From the NCBI RefSeq assembly GCF_030143245.1, contig NZ_JARJNS010000005.1, positions 124,001 to 188,000 of the forward strand: a stretch of 64,000 nucleotides of DNA, written 5' to 3'. Positions 43,907-52,643 of the stretch are shown here, in pieces. The translations under genes and the position numbers were made by a program. Within the stretch, counting starts at the first letter, position 1. Every line of letters begins with the position of its first letter. The notes under the pieces were generated by a model, which saw only the letters and a list, made by a program, of their open reading frames with translations, did not search any database and was not told where the DNA came from. The DNA is from Rhabdaerophilum sp. SD176. Lineage in GTDB: Bacteria > Pseudomonadota > Alphaproteobacteria > Rhizobiales > Beijerinckiaceae.

Positions 43907-44428
43907 CTAGCTCCCGGCGGCGCCTGGCACCGGTGCGAAGTTGCGCAGGATCGGCGCCAGTTCGGCATCGCCGACAAGGCTCGCCGCTTCTTCCGGCACG
44001 AGCCATCTCCGGTCCCGGCGCTTCCGTTCGGGCCAGGCCGATTTCTGCTTGCAGACCTCGAGGGCGAAGATATCGACCCTGCAGGGCACGAACGCGCCAT
44101 TCGAGAGCATCTTCTCGTAAGTGTAATGGCCGATCGAGTTCTTGCCGATCCGGCCTTCGACGCCGGCCTCCTCGGCGGCTTCCTGCGCCGCCACCTTGTG
44201 CGGTGGCCGCTTGCCCATCGGCCATCCCTTCGGAATGATCCAGCGCCGCGTGCTGATGGAGGTGACGAGCAAGATCTCGATCTGTCCGTCCTTGCGGAAC
44301 CGGTAGGGCAGGGCCGCATATTGCAACCGCAGCCGGAGCGAAGCCGTCTCGATATCGGGCATGGCCAGTTCGGGCATGGAGCCGGGCGAGGGCGGTTCCT
44401 GGGAATGCGGATCGCGTTTCGGCTCCAT
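43907..44428 (-). CDS. Nudix hydrolase with non-standard Nudix box
   Basis: The 173-residue Nudix-fold protein contains RWIIPKGWPMGKRPPHKVAA followed by QEAAEEAGVEG. The EExxGx core is present, but the first Glu of GX5E and the Arg of REU are replaced. Many rhizobial paralogues show this pattern and may act on diphosphoinositol- or dinucleoside-polyphosphate-like substrates. The activity is therefore unclear. It is divergent from tag, across a gap with repeated TGTCA motifs. Confidence 0.78.
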   Translation of the reverse strand: MEPKRDPHSQEPPSPGSMPELAMPDIETASLRLRLQYAALPYRFRKDGQIEILLVTSISTRRWIIPKGWPMGKRPPHKVAAQEAAEEAGVEGRIGKNSIGHYTYEKMLSNGAFVPCRVDIFALEVCKQKSAWPERKRRDRRWLVPEEAASLVGDAELAPILRNFAPVPGAAGS

Positions 44429-44475
44429 CAGCCCTTTTCCGGTCAGCGGCGAAAGCCGGCCTTTCCCGGCGCGAC

Positions 44476-44500
44476 TGTCATGTCAATGTCACATTTGTCA
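44476..44500. promoter_or_regulatory. Four TGTCA direct repeats in the Nudix/tag divergent gap
   Basis: TGTCA occurs at 44476, 44481, 44487 and 44496, in the same orientation within 25 bp. The cluster is about 100 bp before tag and 50 bp before the Nudix start. Regularly placed direct repeats suggest a regulator site for one or both divergent genes. Which protein would bind is not known. Confidence 0.4.
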
Positions 44501-44602
44501 CAACAGGCAGGTATCCCGTTGGCGGCGCTGTTTCAAGCCTTGCTCTTTCGCGATCCACGACGCGATAAGAAGAAGACAAGGTCATGGCCAAGCGAGGTTC
44601 CG

Positions 44603-45223
44603 ATGCCTGACTCTCCCGCCAGGACCATCTCCGGCCCCGATGGCCGGCCGCGCTGTCGTTGGTGTGGCGCCGCGCCGGAATTCTTTGCTTATCATGATTC
44701 GGAATGGGGCTTTCCTGTAGGAGACGATATCCGCCTCTTCGAAAAGCTCTGTCTCGAATCCTTTCAGTCCGGGCTGAGCTGGCGCACGATTCTCGCCAAG
44801 CGGGAAAATTTCCGTGCCGCCTTCGACGGGTTCGATTTCCACCTTGTCGCCCGTTATGGCGAGGCTGATCTCGCCCGGCTTCTCGCCGATCCGGGCATCG
44901 TCCGCCATCGCGGCAAGATCGAGGCCGTCATCAACAATGCCCGCCGTGCGGTCGATCTGGCCGCCGAATGCGGCTCGCTCGCAGCCTATTTCTGGCAGTT
45001 CGAGCCTCGACCGGACGAAACGACCCCGCCGCAGACCGTTTCCGTTTCGCCCGCCTCCATCGCGCTGTCGAAGGATCTGAAGCGGCGTGGCTGGGCCTTT
45101 GTCGGGCCAACCACGGTTTTCGCCTTCATGCAGGCTATGGGGCTGATCAATGATCACGCTGCGGAATGTGTGATCCGGGCGGAAGCGGAGCGTGCCCGCG
45201 GCGCCTTTATCCGTCCGGGCTGA
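44603..45223 (+). CDS. tag: DNA-3-methyladenine glycosylase I
   Basis: Tag excises 3-methyladenine from alkylated DNA. The 206-residue protein has the zinc and substrate signature RCRWCG, YHDSEWGFP and LESFQSGLSW near the N-terminus. GWAFVGPTTVFAFMQAMGLINDH is spread over the C-terminal helices. I chose ATG 44603 because GAGG lies just upstream. The frame stays open far upstream, antisense to the Nudix gene, but that part is not coding. Confidence 0.93.
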   Translation: MPDSPARTISGPDGRPRCRWCGAAPEFFAYHDSEWGFPVGDDIRLFEKLCLESFQSGLSWRTILAKRENFRAAFDGFDFHLVARYGEADLARLLADPGIVRHRGKIEAVINNARRAVDLAAECGSLAAYFWQFEPRPDETTPPQTVSVSPASIALSKDLKRRGWAFVGPTTVFAFMQAMGLINDHAAECVIRAEAERARGAFIRPG

Positions 45224-45262
45224 ACCTTCGACCCCGGAGCTCCCGCATTTTCGCAGGGCGGG

Positions 45263-45373
45263 GTCGCATTGAAGCGGGTTGCCGTGACGGATTGTTCACA
45301 ATAGAACGAAAGAAACGCCCGGAGAGGCGAACCTTCCCAAAGTCGCATTGGAACCTTTACCGGAGAATGCGAC
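45263..45373. promoter_or_regulatory. Three GTCGCATT motifs upstream of phaZ
   Basis: GTCGCATT occurs at 45263-45270 and 45342-45349, and inverted as AATGCGAC at 45366-45373. The last two form a perfect 8-bp inverted repeat with a 16-bp spacer. One copy lies upstream of the candidate promoter and two downstream of it, a layout that fits a repressor acting by looping or an RNA stem. The sequence does not match any PhaR site I recall. Confidence 0.4.
45279..45307 (+). promoter_or_regulatory. Candidate promoter of the PHB depolymerase gene
   Basis: TTGCCG (45279-45284), a 17-bp spacer and TAGAAC (45302-45307) are suitably placed about 120 bp before the phaZ start. GTTC-N6-GAAC overlaps the -10 region. 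Confidence 0.4.
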
Positions 45374-45425
45374 ATTTCTCTCCTGGTCATGCAGGTCATG
45401 GCCACCACCTGAGGGGTGCAGGCCC

Positions 45426-46703
45426 ATGAAAAAGAGCGGATATTTCTTCTACGAGGCCGCACATGCGATCCTCGGTCCGGCGCGCGCGGCCAGCGATGCA
45501 ATGCGGCTTTTTTACCGCAATCCGATCAACCCGCTGACCCATACGCCTTATGGTCGCTCGATGGCAGCCGCCTGCGAATTGTTTGAGCGGACGACGCGCC
45601 GCTACGGCAAGCCGGCCTTCGACCTGCCCACGACCCAGTTCGAGGGCCAGACCATCGAGGTGATCGAACGGGCTGTCTGGCGGAATACGTTCTGCAACTT
45701 GATCCATTTCGATCGTGCCCTGCCCGCCAACGCCGGCCGGCAGCCCAAGCTCCTGATCGTCGCCCCGATGTCGGGCCATTTCGCCACGCTGCTCCGCGGC
45801 ACGGTGGAAGCGTTCCTGCCGCATTTCGAGGTCTATATCACCGACTGGGTCGACGCACGCCTTGTGCCGCTGGCCGCCGGGACCTTCGATCTCAACGATT
45901 ACATCGACTATGTGAAGGCGATGATCCGGTTCCTTGGGCCGGATGTGCATGTTCTCGCTGTCTGCCAGCCTTCGGTGCCGGTCGTGGCGGCGATCGCCCG
46001 GCTCGAGGCCGAGCAGGACCCTCATTCGCCCCGCTCGATGATTCTCATGGGCGGACCGATCGATACCCGCGAGAGTCCGACCGAGGTCAACAAGCTGGCC
46101 CAGCGCCGGGGCATGCAATGGTTCCGCGACAACTGCATTTCCCGCGTGCCGTTCCCGCATCCCGGCGTGATGCGCGAGGTCTATCCCGGCTATCTGCAGC
46201 TTTCGGGTTTCATGGCGATGAATTTCGACCGCCATCTCACCGCCCATTGGGACATGTTCAACCATCTGGTCGATGGCGACGGTGATTCCGCAGAGAAGCA
46301 CCGCGAATTCTACGACGAATACATGGCGGTGATGGACCTTACTGCCGAATTCTATCTCCAGACGGTCGATACAGTCTTCGTCCGGCATGCGCTGCCGAAG
46401 GGCGAGATGTTCCACCGCGAGGAGCGGATCGATCTCGGCGCCATCCGCAACTGCGCGCTGATGACGGTCGAGGGCGAGAAGGACGACATTTCCGGTGTCG
46501 GACAGACGCGGGCCACGCATGATCTCTGCGTGAACCTCCCGAAGGAGAAACATCTCTACCATCTCCAGAAGGATGTCGGCCATTACGGCGTCTTCAACGG
46601 CTCGCGCTTCCGCAAGTTCATCGCGCCGCGCATCGTGGAGTTTACCCGCGAGCATGGCTCCGCCCAGATCCAGCCGCTCAAGCGCGTGGTCAACGCCCGC
46701 TGA
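45426..46703 (+). CDS. phaZ: Intracellular polyhydroxyalkanoate (PHB) depolymerase
   Basis: The 425-residue protein belongs to the PhaZ1-type intracellular depolymerases that mobilise storage PHB. The lipase-box-like sequence AVCQPSVPVVAA (about residue 180) carries Cys where Ser is usual, the hallmark of this class. The C-terminal catalytic region includes EGEKDDISG and the His in QKDVGHYGVFNG. There is no signal peptide, consistent with a cytoplasmic granule-bound enzyme. ATG 45426 (MKKSGYFFYEAAHAILGPAR) matches the family N-terminus better than an in-frame start 78 bp upstream. Confidence 0.92.
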   Translation: MKKSGYFFYEAAHAILGPARAASDAMRLFYRNPINPLTHTPYGRSMAAACELFERTTRRYGKPAFDLPTTQFEGQTIEVIERAVWRNTFCNLIHFDRALPANAGRQPKLLIVAPMSGHFATLLRGTVEAFLPHFEVYITDWVDARLVPLAAGTFDLNDYIDYVKAMIRFLGPDVHVLAVCQPSVPVVAAIARLEAEQDPHSPRSMILMGGPIDTRESPTEVNKLAQRRGMQWFRDNCISRVPFPHPGVMREVYPGYLQLSGFMAMNFDRHLTAHWDMFNHLVDGDGDSAEKHREFYDEYMAVMDLTAEFYLQTVDTVFVRHALPKGEMFHREERIDLGAIRNCALMTVEGEKDDISGVGQTRATHDLCVNLPKEKHLYHLQKDVGHYGVFNGSRFRKFIAPRIVEFTREHGSAQIQPLKRVVNAR

Positions 46704-46762
46704 GCCGGCAGGCATTGATGCCAGCGTCCGAATCGGCCAGCTTCGGCCGGTTCGGAGTGCTC

Positions 46763-47527
46763 ATGGCCCCCTCGCTCAAGGATTTTTTCGGCTTGCGCCC
46801 AGCCCGGCGCACCAGGACGCTGCCGGACCTGCAGGTGCGGATCGGCGGTGAAATCGTCACGGTTCCGGTGCGCTACCGGCCGGATGCCCGTCGGATGATC
46901 CTGAAGATTGACCGGAGGACCGGCACGCCGGCGCTCACCCTGCCCTATTCGGTCGGCAAGGGCCGCGCCGAGCAGTTTCTTCAGGATCATCGCGGCTGGC
47001 TTGAGGCCCGCCTGCGGAGCCAGCCCGCCCGCATCCCTTTTGAGTCCGGCGCGCTTCTGCCCGTGCGCGGTGTGCCGCACCGGATCGAACACTGCCTGCC
47101 CTTCCGCGGCGAGACCCGGCTGGACGGGTCCGGCGCGGAGCCTCGCCTGCTGGTCCATGGCGATCCGGCCCATCTCGCCACCCGCACCGAGCGTTTCCTC
47201 AGAGGCCTTGCCGAGGCTGACCTCCGTGCCGCCGTCCACCGCCATGCCACACGGCTGGAGGTCTCTGTGGGACGGATTACCATCAAGGATACACGGTCTC
47301 GCTGGGGTTCCTGTTCATCACGGGGCGACCTTGCGTTTTCCTGGCGCCTGATCTTCGCGCCGTCGGACATTCTCGATTATCTCGCCGCGCATGAGGTTGC
47401 GCATCGGATGGAAATGAACCATTCCATCCGCTACTGGCGGCATGTCGCCTTCCTCTATCCCGACTTCCGACGCGCCGAGACCTGGCTCAACCGGCATGGC
47501 GCCCAGCTTCATCTCTACGGCGCCTGA
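46763..47527 (+). CDS. YgjP/DUF45-family M48-like metallopeptidase
   Basis: The 254-residue protein has the zinc-metallopeptidase motif HEVAHRMEMNHS with a downstream ligand segment YWRHVAFLYPDF. The conserved DTRSRWGSCSSRGDLAFSWR precedes it. This is the YgjP-like (SprT-related) family, thought to be cytosolic proteases of unknown targets. ATG 46763 has GGAG five bases upstream. ATG 46718 would add 15 residues and is an alternative. It is followed by an MFS exporter gene after 20 bp. Confidence 0.82.
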   Translation: MAPSLKDFFGLRPARRTRTLPDLQVRIGGEIVTVPVRYRPDARRMILKIDRRTGTPALTLPYSVGKGRAEQFLQDHRGWLEARLRSQPARIPFESGALLPVRGVPHRIEHCLPFRGETRLDGSGAEPRLLVHGDPAHLATRTERFLRGLAEADLRAAVHRHATRLEVSVGRITIKDTRSRWGSCSSRGDLAFSWRLIFAPSDILDYLAAHEVAHRMEMNHSIRYWRHVAFLYPDFRRAETWLNRHGAQLHLYGA

Positions 47528-47547
47528 GCGCCCCATCCGGATCTGCC

Positions 47548-48729
47548 TTGGCCACCCTTTCCACCGACCGCTTCGCGCTGACCATCCTGCTCGGCTTCCT
47601 GACCGCGCTCGGCCCCCTGTCGACCGATCTCTATCTCCCCTCGCTGCCCTCGATTGCCCGGCATTTCGATGTGGCCAGCGGCCAGGCGCAGCTGACGCTC
47701 TCGGCCTATCTGATCGGCTTCGCGACAGGCCTCCCGCTTTACGGCCCGGTTTCCGACCGGATCGGCCGCAAGAAGGTCGTGCTCTTCGGCCTCGCTCTCT
47801 ACGGCTGTGCCAATCTGATTTCGGCCATGGCGCCCTCGCTCGAAGTTCTGATCGCCTCGCGCGGGTTGCAGGGCCTCGGCGCCGCCGCGCCACTGGTCGT
47901 GGCGCGCGCCATGGTGCGCGACCTGCATGAAGGCCGGCGGGCGGCGCAGGAACTCGCCCGGATGGGCACGATCATGGGCGTTGTCCCTGCCATTGCCCCG
48001 ATCCTCGGTGTCGGGCTCGAACTCGGCTTCGGCTGGCGGTCCAATTTCGTGGCCACTGCGCTGCTCGCTGCGGGCCTCGCCGCTGTGGTTGTATCCGCCC
48101 TGCCGGAAACCCTGCGCCAGCGCGCCACCACGCCGCTGACCATCTTCACCGTGGTCGGCGGGTTCGGCGCTTTGCTGCGTGACCGGCGGTTCCTGCCCTT
48201 CGCGCTGCTAGCCGCTGCCTGCTATTCCGGGCTCTTCGCCTTCATTTCAGGCTCAAGCTTCGTCTATCAGCAGCATTTCCGGCTGACGCCCTTCCTCTTC
48301 GCCGTTTCCTTCGTGGTCATGGTGCTGGGCTACATGGCCGGGGCTTTCCTCGCGCAGCGGCTGGCCCTCCGCTATGACCAGCGCCGCATGCTGCTGACCG
48401 GCGCCCTGCTGCAATCCGGCGGGGGCCTCGCCATGGTGGCCGGCCTGCTGCTCGGTTTCGGCCCCGCCGCAATCACCCTGCCGATGGTGGCCTATGCGGC
48501 CGGCGTCGGCTTCACGCTGCCGCAAAGCCATGCCGGCGCCATGATGCATTTTCCGGAAAGGGCGGGCGCGGCCTCGTCGCTGCTCGGTGTCATCCAGATG
48601 GGCTTTGCAGCCGTGGTCGGGGCGCAGGTGGGCGCCTGGATCGACAAGGGGCCGATGGTGCTGGCTGGTGCGGTTGCCGTTCTCGGCCTCGCCTCCGTCG
48701 CCCTGCTGCCGCTGGTGCGGCGGAGCTGA
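47548..48729 (+). CDS. MFS multidrug effflux transporter, Bcr/CflA family
   Basis: The 393-residue protein has about twelve hydrophobic segments and motif A between helices 2 and 3 (GPVSDRIGRKKVV). The N-terminus (LGPLSTDLYLPSLPSIARHFD) is characteristic of DHA1 Bcr/CflA drug exporters. The start codon is TTG at 47548, and no upstream ATG is available without overlap. Its stop abuts the stop of the convergent PBP gene with no gap. The substrate is unknown. Confidence 0.88.
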   Translation: MATLSTDRFALTILLGFLTALGPLSTDLYLPSLPSIARHFDVASGQAQLTLSAYLIGFATGLPLYGPVSDRIGRKKVVLFGLALYGCANLISAMAPSLEVLIASRGLQGLGAAAPLVVARAMVRDLHEGRRAAQELARMGTIMGVVPAIAPILGVGLELGFGWRSNFVATALLAAGLAAVVVSALPETLRQRATTPLTIFTVVGGFGALLRDRRFLPFALLAAACYSGLFAFISGSSFVYQQHFRLTPFLFAVSFVVMVLGYMAGAFLAQRLALRYDQRRMLLTGALLQSGGGLAMVAGLLLGFGPAAITLPMVAYAAGVGFTLPQSHAGAMMHFPERAGAASSLLGVIQMGFAAVVGAQVGAWIDKGPMVLAGAVAVLGLASVALLPLVRRS

Positions 48730-50817
48730 TTACGGCCCGAAAAGCCGGCTGAGCAGGCTCCGCTCCTTGGCCGTCGGGCCCTGGTTCTGCCAGGCGCCGG
48801 GGTTCTCCCGCACAGGAGCTGGCGGTGCGGCGGGTGTGGCATTCGCCTGAAGCAGGCTGCCCAGCGGGTCGGAATCGCGGGCGCCCGGCAGGGGCTGTGA
48901 AGGCAACCCGCGATGGGCCTGCCGCATGAATTCTGCCCAGATCTCGGCCGGAAGCCCCGAGCCGGTGACCTTTTTCATCGGCTGGCTGTCATCATTGCCT
49001 ACCCAGACGGAGGCAACCAGCTGGCCAGTATAGCCAACAAACCAGGCATCGCGGTGATCCTGCGTTGTTCCGGTCTTGCCGGCGGCGGGATGGCCGGGAA
49101 TGTCGGATTTGCGGGCGGTGCCGCTGACGAGCGTTTCCCGCATCATCCGGTTCATCATGCTGATATGGGCCGGATCGACGACCTGCCCGAGCGCCGGTGG
49201 CGGCCGGCGATAGATGATCTGCCCGGCGGTTGATTTCACCTCGAGGATGACATGGGGCACGACGCCAGTGCCGCCATTGGCCAGGACGGCATAGGCGCCG
49301 GTGATTTCCAGCGGCGTGACCTCGGATGTGCCGAGCGCGAGCGATTCATTGGCCTTGAGCGCCGAATTGATGCCAAGCCTTTGTGCCGTCCGCACCACTT
49401 GCCGCGGCCCGACCTCGACATTGAGCTTCACGGCGATGGTGTTGAGCGACATGGCCAGAGCCTGCGTCAGGCTGACCTGCCCGAAATATTCCTGCGTGTA
49501 GTTCTCGGGCCGCCATCCGCGGATATTGATCGGCGCATCCTCGCGCACGGTCTCCGGCGTCATCCCCTTTTCAAGAGCCGCGAGATAGACAAACGGCTTG
49601 AAGGACGAGCCCGGCTGGCGCTTGGCGGCGATGGCCCTGTTGAACTGGCTCTCGGCATAATCCCGGCCGCCCAGCATGGCGCGGACGGCGCCATCCGGAG
49701 CCATCGCCACCAGGGCCGCCTGCTCGACATTGAGCTTGCCGCGCTTTGGCTCGAAGGCCGTGGCGAAGGCGCGCTCGCCCATGGCCTGCAGTTTCGGGTC
49801 GATCGTTGTGCGGACAATGATATCGGTCTCGACCGCACCGATATGGTCGTCGAGGATATCCATGATCCAGTCCGCCGCATAATTGCCCTGGCCGGGTTTG
49901 GCACGCTTGCGGGCATCGGCCGTGTTGAATTTCGAGCTCTTCGCCTGTTCCGGCGTCGCAAAGCCGGCTTCGACCATCTTGGCCATGACGAGCGCGGCAC
50001 GGTCTGCCGCGCCTTCGGGGTTCTTGTTTGGCGCAAGCCGCGAGGGGGATTGCACCAGACCCGCCAGCACGGCGGCCTCGCCGAGGGTGACGGCCCGCGC
50101 GCTCTTGCCGAAGAATTTCTGGCTGGCCGCCTCGATGCCATAGGCTCCGGCGCCGAAATACACCCGGTTCATATAGAGTTCGAGGATCTGGTCCTTCGTG
50201 TAGTTCCGCTCCAGCCACAAGGCGAGCAAGGCTTCCTGAGCCTTGCGGGACAAGGTCCGCTCCTGCGTGAGGAAGATGTTCTTGGCGAGCTGCTGTGTCA
50301 GGGTTGATCCGCCTTGCTCGGCGCGCCGGGCCGCGACATTCTTGACCACGGCCCGCGCGAGACCGGCGAGGTCGATCCCGAAATGCTGGTAGAAGCGGCG
50401 ATCCTCGATCGCAACAAAAGCCTTGCCGACATAGGGCGGTAATTCGGCGATCGGCACGGTCGAGCCACCGGTCTCGCCGCGATTGGCGATCAGCGTGCCG
50501 TCGCTGGCAAGGATGGCGATGTTCGGTGGCCGTTTCGGCACGCTGAGCTGGTCGATCGGCGGCAATTTCATCGCGAAATAGGCCACGACACCGCCCAAAG
50601 CGAGCAGGGCCCAGAGGCCCATCACGAAACTCCAGTAGAACAGCGTGCCGAAGAAACCGCGACCGCGGCGCCGGCTACGCTTCGGGGCCGGGCCCTTGCC
50701 GCGCGCGCGCTTCACGGGCCGATCCTCGGCAGACAGGCGCAACCCGCCTTCGCTGCCGAACCCGCCATCATCGAAGCGCGGCTCACGCCGCTCCCTGGGG
50801 CCGCCTGCCCGTCCCAT
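48730..50817 (-). CDS. Bifunctional class A penicillin-binding protein (PBP1a type)
   Basis: The 695-residue peptidoglycan glycosyltransferase/transpeptidase has a basic cytoplasmic tail (1-48) and one membrane helix (about 55-80). The GT51 domain shows EDRRFYQHFGID and GGSTLTQQLAKN, around 138-172. The transpeptidase domain carries SxxK in GSSFKPF, SLN in AMSLNTIA and KTGTTQ. A Pro-rich C-terminal tail follows. It is smaller than the mrcA-type PBP1A of about 800 residues, so the paralogue class (1A, 1B or 1C) is uncertain. Confidence 0.93.
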   Translation of the reverse strand: MGRAGGPRERREPRFDDGGFGSEGGLRLSAEDRPVKRARGKGPAPKRSRRRGRGFFGTLFYWSFVMGLWALLALGGVVAYFAMKLPPIDQLSVPKRPPNIAILASDGTLIANRGETGGSTVPIAELPPYVGKAFVAIEDRRFYQHFGIDLAGLARAVVKNVAARRAEQGGSTLTQQLAKNIFLTQERTLSRKAQEALLALWLERNYTKDQILELYMNRVYFGAGAYGIEAASQKFFGKSARAVTLGEAAVLAGLVQSPSRLAPNKNPEGAADRAALVMAKMVEAGFATPEQAKSSKFNTADARKRAKPGQGNYAADWIMDILDDHIGAVETDIIVRTTIDPKLQAMGERAFATAFEPKRGKLNVEQAALVAMAPDGAVRAMLGGRDYAESQFNRAIAAKRQPGSSFKPFVYLAALEKGMTPETVREDAPINIRGWRPENYTQEYFGQVSLTQALAMSLNTIAVKLNVEVGPRQVVRTAQRLGINSALKANESLALGTSEVTPLEITGAYAVLANGGTGVVPHVILEVKSTAGQIIYRRPPPALGQVVDPAHISMMNRMMRETLVSGTARKSDIPGHPAAGKTGTTQDHRDAWFVGYTGQLVASVWVGNDDSQPMKKVTGSGLPAEIWAEFMRQAHRGLPSQPLPGARDSDPLGSLLQANATPAAPPAPVRENPGAWQNQGPTAKERSLLSRLFGP

Positions 50818-50978
50818 ACCGTCCCGGATCTCCCTTGCCGGCCCGAAAGCCAGCCTTCCCGCGCGCCATCGTGCCCGCGCGCCCTTAAGGCGAGGTTAGT
50901 ATCCTCGCCTTTCCGGGGGATGCGCGGAGATTCCGGCAGAAGCAGGGCGGAACGGCAGGTCAGGCGATGGGCTCAGGA

Positions 50979-52643
50979 TCAGGCCTTGGCCGCTTCCCGC
51001 AAAGCGGTGATTGTCGTGGTCGGGGTGATCGCTTCCGGATCGATCAGGCAATGCAGGATGGCAGGCTTGCCAGAAGCGCGCGCTCGCTCGAAGGCCGGAG
51101 CGAATTCCGCTGTCGTCTCCACGCGCTCGCCATGGCCGCCGAAAGCCCGCGCATAGGCAGCGAAATCCGGGTTTTTCAGCGCCGTTGCCGAGACACGACC
51201 CGGATATTCGCGCTCCTGGTGCATCCGGATCGTCCCGTACATGCCATTGTCGATGACCAGCACGATAATCGGCAGGCCATATTGCACGGCAGTGGCGAAA
51301 TCCTGTCCGTTCATCAGGAAGCAGCCATCGCCGGCAAAAGCCACGACGGTACGCTCCGGGAAGAGGCGCTTCGCGCCGACCGCCGCCGGCACGCCATAGC
51401 CCATCGAGCCCGAGGTCGGGGCGGATTGGGTCTGGTACCGGTTGAACCGGTAATAGCGATGCAGCCATGTGGCGTAGTTGCCGGCGCCATTGCAGAGGAT
51501 CGTGTCCTGCGGCAGGGCCTCCCGTAGATGGAGCATGACATCGCCCATCTGCAACCGGCCGGGAATCGGCTTCGGCGTGGTCCAGCCCAGGAAGCTGGCA
51601 TGGGCCTCCTCCGCCTGCCCCTTCCACGGGATCACCCGCGGCGGATGCACGCCCTCGAGGGCCGCCGCGAAACTCGCCGGGTCGGCATGGATGGCCTGGG
51701 CCGGCGCATAGACGCGGCCGAGTTCCTCCGCCCCGGGATGGACATGGACGAGCCGGCTTCCATCGCCGGGAATGCCGAACAGCGTGTAGCCCTGGCTCGG
51801 CATTTCCCCGATCCGCGCCCCCACGGCGAGCACGAGGTCCGACTCGCGGATCCGCTTCAGCAAAGCCGGATTGGGCCCGATCCCGAGATCCCCGGCGAAA
51901 TTCGCGTGATCCGCCGGAAACAGCATCTGCCGCCGGAAGCTGACCGCCACGGGCAGCTCGAATCGTTCGGCGAAGCGGGTCACGGTCCGGACGGCGGCCT
52001 CCGTCCAGCGCGTGCCACCCAGCAGCATCACCGGCGACTTCGAGGCCCAGAGCCGCTTCTGGAGTTCGGCCATGGCCGAAAGCGACGGGGCAGTCTCCGC
52101 CGGCTTCACGAATGGCGCATCCGCGACCTCGGCGGGCTCGACCAGCATATCCTCCGGCAGCGCGATCACCACCGGCCCCGGCCGGCCGGACATCGCCACA
52201 TGAAAGGCGCGCGAGAGGATTTCCGGGATACGCGCGGCATCGTCGATCTCGGTCGTCCACTTGGTCATGCTGCCGAAGACAGCGCGGTAATCCAACTCCT
52301 GGAACGCGCCGCGCTCGCGGGCGCCGCGCTCGATCTGGCCGACAAAGAGGATCATCGGCACCGAATCCTGATGCGCGATATGCACGCCCGGGCTCGCATT
52401 GGTCGCACCCGGCCCCCGCGTAACGAAGCAGATGCCCGGCCGCCCGGTCAGCCGGCCGACGGTGTCGGCCATCATCGCCGCCGAACCTTCCTGCCGGCAG
52501 ACAGTCACGCGGATCGCGGCGTCATGCAGCGAATCGAGCACGGCGAGATAGCTCTCGCCGGGCACGCAGAAAATGTCGGTGACCTGCTGCCTGGCCAGTT
52601 GATCGACGAGGATTTGGGCTCCGGTGCGCGGCATGGTCATCAT
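50979..52643 (-). CDS. Thiamine diphosphate-dependent enzyme, acetolactate synthase-like
   Basis: The 554-residue protein has three domains of the POX/AHAS fold. The N-terminal Pyr domain shows CVPGESYLAVLD and the catalytic Glu in VCRQEGSAAMMAD. A central domain follows, and the C-terminal PP domain has GDGCFLMNGQDFATAVQYGLP and DNGMYGTI. It is not the biosynthetic IlvB, and oxalyl-CoA decarboxylase signatures are absent, so the substrate is unknown. Its start overlaps the stop of the CoA-transferase gene in an ATGA, suggesting a shared pathway. Confidence 0.85.
   Translation of the reverse strand: MMTMPRTGAQILVDQLARQQVTDIFCVPGESYLAVLDSLHDAAIRVTVCRQEGSAAMMADTVGRLTGRPGICFVTRGPGATNASPGVHIAHQDSVPMILFVGQIERGARERGAFQELDYRAVFGSMTKWTTEIDDAARIPEILSRAFHVAMSGRPGPVVIALPEDMLVEPAEVADAPFVKPAETAPSLSAMAELQKRLWASKSPVMLLGGTRWTEAAVRTVTRFAERFELPVAVSFRRQMLFPADHANFAGDLGIGPNPALLKRIRESDLVLAVGARIGEMPSQGYTLFGIPGDGSRLVHVHPGAEELGRVYAPAQAIHADPASFAAALEGVHPPRVIPWKGQAEEAHASFLGWTTPKPIPGRLQMGDVMLHLREALPQDTILCNGAGNYATWLHRYYRFNRYQTQSAPTSGSMGYGVPAAVGAKRLFPERTVVAFAGDGCFLMNGQDFATAVQYGLPIIVLVIDNGMYGTIRMHQEREYPGRVSATALKNPDFAAYARAFGGHGERVETTAEFAPAFERARASGKPAILHCLIDPEAITPTTTITALREAAKA

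Noticed and set aside
43844-44602. A 253-residue upstream extension of the tag glycosylase
   Set aside because: It overlaps the Nudix gene in antisense and crosses the divergent promoter region. ATG 44603 has its own ribosome binding site.
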